In this document: positions 57,717 to 64,000 of the stretch, piece by piece
Position numbering within the stretch: position 1 is the first letter of the stretch
How the letters are laid out: the number at the start of each line of letters is the position of its first letter
Assembly: GCA_902385655.1 (NCBI GenBank)
Contig: CABMGO010000003.1
Location: 48,456 to 112,455, forward strand
Reading direction: 5' to 3'
Length of the DNA stretch: 64,000 nt
Source: an uncultured archaeon
GTDB taxonomy: Archaea; Nanobdellota; Nanobdellia; Pacearchaeales; GW2011-AR1
Notes under the pieces: generated by a model
Databases searched by the model: none
Told to the model about the DNA's origin: nothing
What the model saw: the letters and a program-made list of their open reading frames with translations, nothing else
Position numbers and translations under genes: made by a program

Positions 57717-58454
57717 ATGACAGACTTCGATTCAATTCGTGAAACACTAAAGAAAATAGGTTTAGGACATAATGAATCTAAGATTTATTTAACATTAATT
57801 AAACTTGGGCCGAGCATGGCTGGAAAAATTGCAAAGGAGAGTAATATTGATAGAAGTGCTTCATATGATTCTCTTAAGTCTCTCATGAAAAAAGGATTGG
57901 TCAGTTATGCTATTGAGGCAAATAGAAAAAAGTTTTCTGCATCAAGTCCAGAAAAATTGAAAAGCTATCTTGATGAAAAACAAGAACTTGTTTCTGGAAT
58001 TCTTGGGGATTTGAAAAATATGTACAAAAATACTGAGGAGAAAAGTCAGGTTAATATGTTTAAAGGATTTAAGGGAATGAAAACAGTCTTTGATGATATT
58101 CTGAATAGTGCTAAAGGAGGGGAAAATTTAGTAATAGATTCTTCGGGAGTTTTTGGAGAAAAAATGCCTTACTATATGCCTCATTTCGTTAAAGGGCTGG
58201 AACAAAATAAAATAAAAGTTAGGCACATTGTAAGAAAGGATAAAGAGAAAACACTTAACTCTAGCAAGACCACGCAAATAAGATTTTTTCCAAAAATCGT
58301 CGGTGAACAAACGATAACAACTAATATTTATGCAGATAAAGTTGCATTGATTCTTTGGACAGATGTTCCCGAAGCAGTCATAATCAAAAATAAAGCAGCA
58401 GCCGAGGCGTATAGAAGTTATTTTGAAATTTTGTGGAAAACGGCTAAAGAATAA
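57717..58454 (+). CDS. TrmB-family transcriptional regulator
   Basis: LGHNESKIYLTLIKLGPSMAGKIAKESNIDRSASYDSLKSLMKKGLV; start moved to MTDFDS downstream of TATA. Confidence 0.83.
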   Translation: MTDFDSIRETLKKIGLGHNESKIYLTLIKLGPSMAGKIAKESNIDRSASYDSLKSLMKKGLVSYAIEANRKKFSASSPEKLKSYLDEKQELVSGILGDLKNMYKNTEEKSQVNMFKGFKGMKTVFDDILNSAKGGENLVIDSSGVFGEKMPYYMPHFVKGLEQNKIKVRHIVRKDKEKTLNSSKTTQIRFFPKIVGEQTITTNIYADKVALILWTDVPEAVIIKNKAAAEAYRSYFEILWKTAKE

Positions 58455-58484
58455 TTTTATTAATTTATTTCTCTTTGATTTTGT

Positions 58485-58793
58485 ATGTCAAATCCGTTAA
58501 AAATTTTTAGATTAGAAGTATATGATTTTGGTACTCGAAGATACATCGCGGAGGAGATAACTTTTTCAAGAGGTTCTAGGCCGTATGCAATTGGAGAGGA
58601 ATATGTTGCCAGCGATACAGTAATTTTTAAGAATAATTCTAAGAGAATGAGGTCTAGTGTTGTAAGACAAGTAGAAAGAATTGAAGGTAACAAGTATAGA
58701 GTTTATATTGAACCGACAAAAGAAGATATTCCTTTTAAAAATTTAGATACCCTCACCGATGTAGATTCTGCAGACTGGTGGAAAGAAAGTTAG
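58485..58793 (+). CDS. hypothetical protein
   Basis: 102 aa ORF. Confidence 0.6.
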   Translation: MSNPLKIFRLEVYDFGTRRYIAEEITFSRGSRPYAIGEEYVASDTVIFKNNSKRMRSSVVRQVERIEGNKYRVYIEPTKEDIPFKNLDTLTDVDSADWWKES

Positions 58794-59068
58794 ATTGTAA
58801 ATAATTGATCATCAGTCACATCGAAGATTTTTAATCTCGCTCCGCAATCTATCCAGCCATGAGCATAATAGATTGCGCCGAATGCATTTACAAAATCGTC
58901 TTTCTTTTCAAAATGTTTAGAATCTGAAAGATAACAATCAACCATCTCAATTATTTTTTCTGCTTCTTTTTCTTTTCCTTTTGCAACAGATTTTTTTGCA
59001 ATTGAAAAAGCTTTTTCAGTGAGCTCCCTATATTTTTTCAGTTTATCTTTTGTAATTTTGTCTTCCAT
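58790..59068 (-). CDS. DUF357 family protein
   Basis: YRELTEKAFSIAKKSV...VNAFGAIYYAHGWIDCGARL. Confidence 0.8.
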   Translation of the reverse strand: MEDKITKDKLKKYRELTEKAFSIAKKSVAKGKEKEAEKIIEMVDCYLSDSKHFEKKDDFVNAFGAIYYAHGWIDCGARLKIFDVTDDQLFTI

Positions 59069-59113
59069 TTTTTAGTGAAGTTAATTAGATTTAAGAAGTT
59101 TTCTTAAGGAAGT

Positions 59114-59698
59114 TTATCTAGGATAAGCCATTGCCCCGGATAAATTTTTCTTGATTATGAAACTCGGTTCAATAGAATTTGAAATTATTGCATTTATAGT
59201 ATAATCATCTACTCTAACATTGAAAACACCTTCGACAAGAGGAACTCTAGTTTTTTCTGAAAGATATTTTAAATATTCGTCGATTTCTCCCCGGTCCATG
59301 AATGTGCTCGTAACTTGTGTTCTTCCATTTTTAATTACGGAGAGTGGTTGGTTTGGGCCCTTGCATTCAATATAAGAAACAAATGGATCTTGAAGCATTG
59401 GCAAGATTTTTTTGAAAGTTTCCCACGGTTTTTCCGAAGGTTTTGGTGGCTCTTGTGGTTGTAACGAGATTATTTTATTAGAAACTTGTAATTGGAGTGG
59501 TTTAACTTGCGAAACTTCTTCCGCGTGAATCATGCTTTCCTGCAAATTTTCTCTTGCGATTATTTTCTCATGTATCTTCGGAACTAAATCTGCGTCAAGA
59601 ACATGTTTTTCTTTTGTTTCAAGTTGGATTGGATAAGTATTCAGAATGCGAATAATAATTCCCTCTACGATAGGAGATTTACTGGCTAGAGAATTCAT
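59114..59698 (-). CDS. hypothetical protein
   Basis: 194 aa ORF. Confidence 0.65.
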   Translation of the reverse strand: MNSLASKSPIVEGIIIRILNTYPIQLETKEKHVLDADLVPKIHEKIIARENLQESMIHAEEVSQVKPLQLQVSNKIISLQPQEPPKPSEKPWETFKKILPMLQDPFVSYIECKGPNQPLSVIKNGRTQVTSTFMDRGEIDEYLKYLSEKTRVPLVEGVFNVRVDDYTINAIISNSIEPSFIIKKNLSGAMAYPR

Positions 59699-60175
59699 TT
59701 ATCCTTGAGCAGACTTTTGTTTAAACTGAGAATTTTGTATTGAGGGTTCGTAACCTGCTGGAGCCTGTGTTTCCATTTTAGGAAGATTGTTATTAAGTGC
59801 GGAGATAACTGTTGTTTTTTGAGGAGATTCAGAAACTTGTCTGGAGGATCTTAATCTTTCATCAAGTTGCATGATTCCTCGAGAAATCGCCTTATTTTGT
59901 TCTAGCAAAGTGTTAAGTTGAGTCAAGTATTCTCGATCTTTGTCAGGACTTGATCTTCCTTTATTTACCATATAATCTCTCGCTGAATTTTCAAAAACTC
60001 CAAGGAGTTTGGTTATATTATCTGATAAATTTTCAAATTTCATAGAAAGATTTACCATTACTTTTTGAAGTCCGATAAAATTGTCAATAAGAATTTTTTC
60101 TCTTTCGGCGGCAGAAAGCCTTCTAGGTTTTTTTGGCTTTAATGGTTTAGAAACTATTACTCTCTCTTTTTCCAT
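59699..60175 (-). CDS. hypothetical coiled-coil protein
   Basis: 158 aa ORF contiguous with 59114 gene. Confidence 0.65.
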   Translation of the reverse strand: MEKERVIVSKPLKPKKPRRLSAAEREKILIDNFIGLQKVMVNLSMKFENLSDNITKLLGVFENSARDYMVNKGRSSPDKDREYLTQLNTLLEQNKAISRGIMQLDERLRSSRQVSESPQKTTVISALNNNLPKMETQAPAGYEPSIQNSQFKQKSAQG

Positions 60176-60266
60176 AATTTGTTTATGAGAAGATTATTTA
60201 TAAAGGTTACGAGGACAAAAACTTGACTGGCTAAATACTTAAAAAGTATTAAGTTTGGAGAAATTT

Positions 60267-60899
60267 ATGGAAGATCGCGTAGAAATTGCTAGAGATTTTT
60301 CTTTATTAAATAAAAGAAACGGCAAAATCCATAACGCTATCGAAGAAATTATTGCTAGAAAGTGTGAAGAGTTTAGTCCTCCAGAAACTGAAAATCTTTT
60401 AACTTTTGATTTGCAATCTCGTTCGTTCTATACTTTTTTTGACCATATCTATAGTTGGTATATTGGAAGAGAAAATGAAGATAAAGCAATACGATTTTTG
60501 ATTCCATATCGAGGAAACCCTCTTCTTGCCGCGACATTTGATCGAAATCCTGAAAAAGAATTAGAGGAATACCGGAAAGAACAAGCTGAATGGGATCAGT
60601 TTAAAGAGGAAATGGATGGAGAACCTGGAGGCAAAAGATTTCTTCCAGTTCCAAATTTTGACGAGCTTCCTTCGCTAGGCGGACCAGAAACTCTTGCAAG
60701 TAGTTTTACTCGAGAGGTCCCATTCTATTTAGGACATGTTTTGGGTAATGGTGTCTGGATTGCAATAAAGAAACCTGAAGCAGATTACAAAAATTTCATC
60801 AATGAAATTTTTGGAGAAGTCGCCGTTTTGCAACCATTTATCGATCATCGAGAAAAGTATGTTCGCGCAATTTTAGAAAGAAACTTGGCAAGGGTATAA
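60267..60899 (+). CDS. hypothetical protein
   Basis: Start moved to ATG at 60267 (MEDRVEIARDF). Confidence 0.6.
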   Translation: MEDRVEIARDFSLLNKRNGKIHNAIEEIIARKCEEFSPPETENLLTFDLQSRSFYTFFDHIYSWYIGRENEDKAIRFLIPYRGNPLLAATFDRNPEKELEEYRKEQAEWDQFKEEMDGEPGGKRFLPVPNFDELPSLGGPETLASSFTREVPFYLGHVLGNGVWIAIKKPEADYKNFINEIFGEVAVLQPFIDHREKYVRAILERNLARV

Positions 60900-60975
60900 A
60901 CAAAAAGTATCTAGCAACTCGATAGTCCTCTAGAAATGTTTATAAAGGCTTTTTTACAATTTTTTAGTAAGCACA

Positions 60976-61755
60976 ATGGAAGAAAGAAAAATAGTTGTGC
61001 CTGGCGAAACGATTATTCAGGGCGAAGAATTCTTGCCGGGCGATGGAACGAGAAGAGAAGATAAGGACGTAGTTGCTAATAGATACGGATTAGCTGAAGT
61101 TTCTGATAAATTGGTTAGAGTTATTCCCCTTTCTGGAGTTTATACACCAAGAAGAGGAAATGTTATAATCGGTAAAATTGTTAATATGAATTATAGAGGA
61201 TGGGTTGTTGATTTTGGAACACACAATAATGGTTTCTTGAATGTTGCAGAATATCCGAGATTCATCAACAAGGGAGAATTGAAAGAATATTTAACATTTG
61301 GAGATGTTATTTGTGCAAAAGTTTTCTCTGCTGACGATACAAGTGTTGATTTAAGTGTTAAGCTAAGAGGATTTGGAAGATTAAATGGCGGACAGTTAAT
61401 TACAATAAATCCTAACAAAGTTCCAAGAGTTATTGGAAAAGAAGGAAGCATGGTTCATTTGATAAAGGCAGCTACTGGTTGTGAAATAACGGTTGGCCAG
61501 AATGGAATAATCTGGGTAAAGTCTTCTAAAGTTGAAGACGAATTGAACGCTAAAAAAATAATAAACTTCATATCTGAGAATTCATTTGTTTCTGGATTAA
61601 CTGAGAAAGTTGAAGAATATATCAAAAAAGATTTAAAACTAGAAATTAAAGATATTCCAAAGCCTGAACCTTTTGTAGAACCTGAATTCCGAGAGGAAAG
61701 AAATTTTAGAGATGACAGAGGATTCAGAGGCGGATTTAGAGGAGATAGACAATAA
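60976..61755 (+). CDS. rrp4: exosome complex RNA-binding protein Rrp4
   Basis: S1 and KH domains; VVPGETI...RVIGKEGSMVHLIKAATGCEI; RGG-like tail. Confidence 0.93.
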   Translation: MEERKIVVPGETIIQGEEFLPGDGTRREDKDVVANRYGLAEVSDKLVRVIPLSGVYTPRRGNVIIGKIVNMNYRGWVVDFGTHNNGFLNVAEYPRFINKGELKEYLTFGDVICAKVFSADDTSVDLSVKLRGFGRLNGGQLITINPNKVPRVIGKEGSMVHLIKAATGCEITVGQNGIIWVKSSKVEDELNAKKIINFISENSFVSGLTEKVEEYIKKDLKLEIKDIPKPEPFVEPEFREERNFRDDRGFRGGFRGDRQ

Positions 61756-62483
61756 TGGCAAAAAAAATAGAATCAGCATATAAGAAAAGAGTAGATGGAA
61801 GAGCATTCGATGAACTTAGACCAATCAAAGCTAAAGTTGGAGTTATTCCTTCTGCAGACGGTTCTGCAATGTATCAATCTGGAAAAACAAGAGCAATTGC
61901 TGTTGTAAGAGGACCAAGAACACTTCATCCAAAACATATGGAAAATCCTCAAAGAGGAGTTTTAAGAGTTACATACCAAATGATGGCATTCTCAGTATGG
62001 GACAGAATCAAACCCGGAACATCTAGAAGAAGTCAAGAAATTGGAAAAGTTAGTGAATGGGCTTTAGGCGAGATTGTAGATTTGGACGCTTTCCCTAACT
62101 CTGTAGTTGATGTTATCATACAAATTCCACAGGCTGATGCTGGAACAAGAGTTGCAGGAATAAATGCAGCAGTTATGGCTTTGGCTCAGGCTGGAGTTCC
62201 AATGAAAGAAATGATTTCAGCTATTGCAGTTGGGAAAATGGATAAGACATTAGTTGTTGACGTTAACAAGGAAGAAGAAGACTTTGAAGAAGGAGAAGGA
62301 CCAACAGATGTTCCTATTGCTATTACTTCAAAATCAAATGAAATCGCTTTGCTTCAATTAGATGGTAAGATGTCTATACCTGAATTAAAGGAGTTGATAA
62401 AAATGGCAAAAGTTGCTTGTAAAAAAATTAATGATATTCAAACTAAAGCTTTAAAAGAACCTGGCAAGGAGATAACAGGATAA
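61755..62483 (+). CDS. rrp41: exosome complex exonuclease Rrp41
   Basis: KKRVDGRAFDELRPIKAKVGV, RNase PH fold. Confidence 0.95.
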   Translation: MAKKIESAYKKRVDGRAFDELRPIKAKVGVIPSADGSAMYQSGKTRAIAVVRGPRTLHPKHMENPQRGVLRVTYQMMAFSVWDRIKPGTSRRSQEIGKVSEWALGEIVDLDAFPNSVVDVIIQIPQADAGTRVAGINAAVMALAQAGVPMKEMISAIAVGKMDKTLVVDVNKEEEDFEEGEGPTDVPIAITSKSNEIALLQLDGKMSIPELKELIKMAKVACKKINDIQTKALKEPGKEITG

Positions 62484-63310
62484 TGGCAGAAGAAGTAATA
62501 ATTCCAAACATACAAAGAAAAAGAATTCTTGAATACTTGAAGGAAGGAAAGAGATTCGATGGAAGAGCACTTGATGAATTTAGAGAATTAGGTGTTGAAA
62601 TGAACATTTCTGAAAATTCTGAAGGTTCATGTTCTGTAAAGATTGGAAACACTGAAGTTTATGCTGGAGTTAAAATGGCAATCGTAACACCTTATGCTGA
62701 TGGACCTGCTGAAGGAACATTATCTGTAGGTATGGAACTTGGCCCAATGGCTGATGATGATTTCCAGAGTGGACCTCCAAGTATTGATTCTATCGAAATT
62801 GCGAGAGTAATCGATAGAGGAATTAGAGAATCGAAATTAATTGATTTTGAAAAATTATGTATTGTTTCTGGAGAAAAAGTTTGGCAGGTTTCTGTTGATC
62901 TTTATGCAGTAAACAACGATGGTAATTTATTCGATGCTGCTGGATTAGCTGCAGTAACGGCTTTGGCAAATGCAAAAATCCCCGTTTATGATGAAAAAGA
63001 AGGAAGAGCAAAACATGAATTGAGTAATGTTTCAGTTCCAATCAGAAAAGAAAATATGTGCTTCAATGTTACAGTTCATAAAATTGGAGATGCTTTCGTT
63101 TTGGATCCTACAAAAGAAGAAGAAGCTATTTCTGATTTCAGATTAAGCATGGCTTTGGGTGACAATGATGGAGAGCCAATGATCTCAGCTATGCAGAAGG
63201 GAAACTCTGGCGGAATAACTGAAGACGACATGGAAAAGATTTTAAAGTTGGTTGAAGATAAATTCTCAGAGATGTTTAAGAAATTCTCTAAAATAGCTAC
63301 AGGAAAATAA
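62483..63310 (+). CDS. rrp42: exosome complex component Rrp42
   Basis: KRFDGRALDEFRELGVEMNIS, CSVKIGNTEVYAGVK. Confidence 0.95.
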   Translation: MAEEVIIPNIQRKRILEYLKEGKRFDGRALDEFRELGVEMNISENSEGSCSVKIGNTEVYAGVKMAIVTPYADGPAEGTLSVGMELGPMADDDFQSGPPSIDSIEIARVIDRGIRESKLIDFEKLCIVSGEKVWQVSVDLYAVNNDGNLFDAAGLAAVTALANAKIPVYDEKEGRAKHELSNVSVPIRKENMCFNVTVHKIGDAFVLDPTKEEEAISDFRLSMALGDNDGEPMISAMQKGNSGGITEDDMEKILKLVEDKFSEMFKKFSKIATGK

Positions 63311-63311
63311 A

Positions 63312-63767
63312 ATGACAAAAACTCCACAGGAATTTACAAAGTATGAAAGAGCAAGAATAATCGGAGCTAGAGCTTTGCAACTTTCTATGGATGCTCCACT
63401 TTTGTTAAAAGTTCCTGAAAAAGAATTAGATGTTTTCAATTATGATGCTTTAAGATTAGCTGAAAAAGAATTAGACTCAGGTGTTTTACCAATTTCTATT
63501 AACAGACCGCTTCCAATAAAGAGAGAAGAGAAGTTAAAAGAAATAAAAATTGAAGAATTAGAAAAGGAAGAAAAAGAAGGAGAAGAAACTGAAGCTGAGA
63601 AAGAACAAAAGGAAGAGCAAGCTGAAGAAAATGCCGAGATTGTTCAAGAAGAAAAAGCTGCTGAAGTTGCAGACATTAAAACTGAGGAAGAAGTTGAGGA
63701 AGAAGTTGAAGATGCTGGCGAAGATTCTGGTTCCGGCGATGGCGAAGATATGGGCGGAGAAGATTAA
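63312..63767 (+). CDS. rpoK: DNA-directed RNA polymerase subunit K (Rpo6) with acidic C-terminal tail
   Basis: TKYERARIIGARALQLSMDAPLLL...LPISINRPLP. Confidence 0.88.
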   Translation: MTKTPQEFTKYERARIIGARALQLSMDAPLLLKVPEKELDVFNYDALRLAEKELDSGVLPISINRPLPIKREEKLKEIKIEELEKEEKEGEETEAEKEQKEEQAEENAEIVQEEKAAEVADIKTEEEVEEEVEDAGEDSGSGDGEDMGGED

Positions 63768-63828
63768 TTTTTCTATTCGATAAGTTTTGTTCAGAAAGGA
63801 TTAAATACTAATTTTGAGTAATAAAAAT

Positions 63829-64000
63829 ATGTTCATAAAAAAAGGGTTGGCGAGAGTTATTGAGAATTCTAGAAGGGAAAAAACTATTGAAATAAGTTTG
63901 AAAACTCTTAAGGGAACTTTTATTGCTTCTGCTCCTTCTGGAAAATCAAAAGGAAAACATGAGGTTGCGGATTATAACGAGAGAGGAATTGTTTGGAGTG
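63829..64000 (+). CDS. eno: enolase-like protein, N-terminal fragment (runs off right edge)
   Basis: FIASAPSGKSKGKHEVADYNERGI resembles the enolase N-terminal domain. Confidence 0.65.
   Translation, partial: MFIKKGLARVIENSRREKTIEISLKTLKGTFIASAPSGKSKGKHEVADYNERGIVWS

Overview
The window is an A+T-rich archaeal chromosome segment. Its gene content (RpoL, Rpo7/Spt4/S24e/S27ae, RpoK, exosome Rrp4-Rrp41-Rrp42, RNase P p30-like, RadB, Dph2, Lrp/AsnC and TrmB regulators) and the many small orphan proteins suggest a DPANN-type lineage (Woese-/Pacearchaeota-like); this placement is inferred. About 75 coding regions and four tRNA genes are supported: Tyr-GUA with an intron of about 81 nt, Gly-CCC, Ile-GAU and Trp-CCA. 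Core housekeeping genes are interleaved with small orphan proteins. The strongest unexplained signal is intergenic. (1) A palindromic element of about 65 bp, with arms GCAAAATGC/GCGTTTTGC or GCAATTTGC/GCGAATTGC that covary, occurs five times. Four copies interrupt duplicated tRNA fragments next to intact tRNA-Tyr, tRNA-Ile and tRNA-Trp. All three loci share the order intact tRNA, inverted T-arm copy, direct T-arm/3' fragment split by the palindrome. (2) A second family of structured repeats (TCCTGCAT..., two consecutive hairpins with covarying stems) occurs as a five-unit array, a two-unit array beside tRNA-Gly, and a singleton. (3) A TrmB-like regulator at 57.7 kb lies near related inverted repeats (GTTGTAG-N6-CTACAAC type) that suggest a local regulon containing a radical SAM gene with a tiny upstream ORF and a receiver-domain operon. 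(4) A ygiC/ygiB-like lipoprotein cluster looks bacterial in type. No CRISPR array, rRNA or transposase/integrase gene was seen. All assignments come from reading the sequence; no database search was run.
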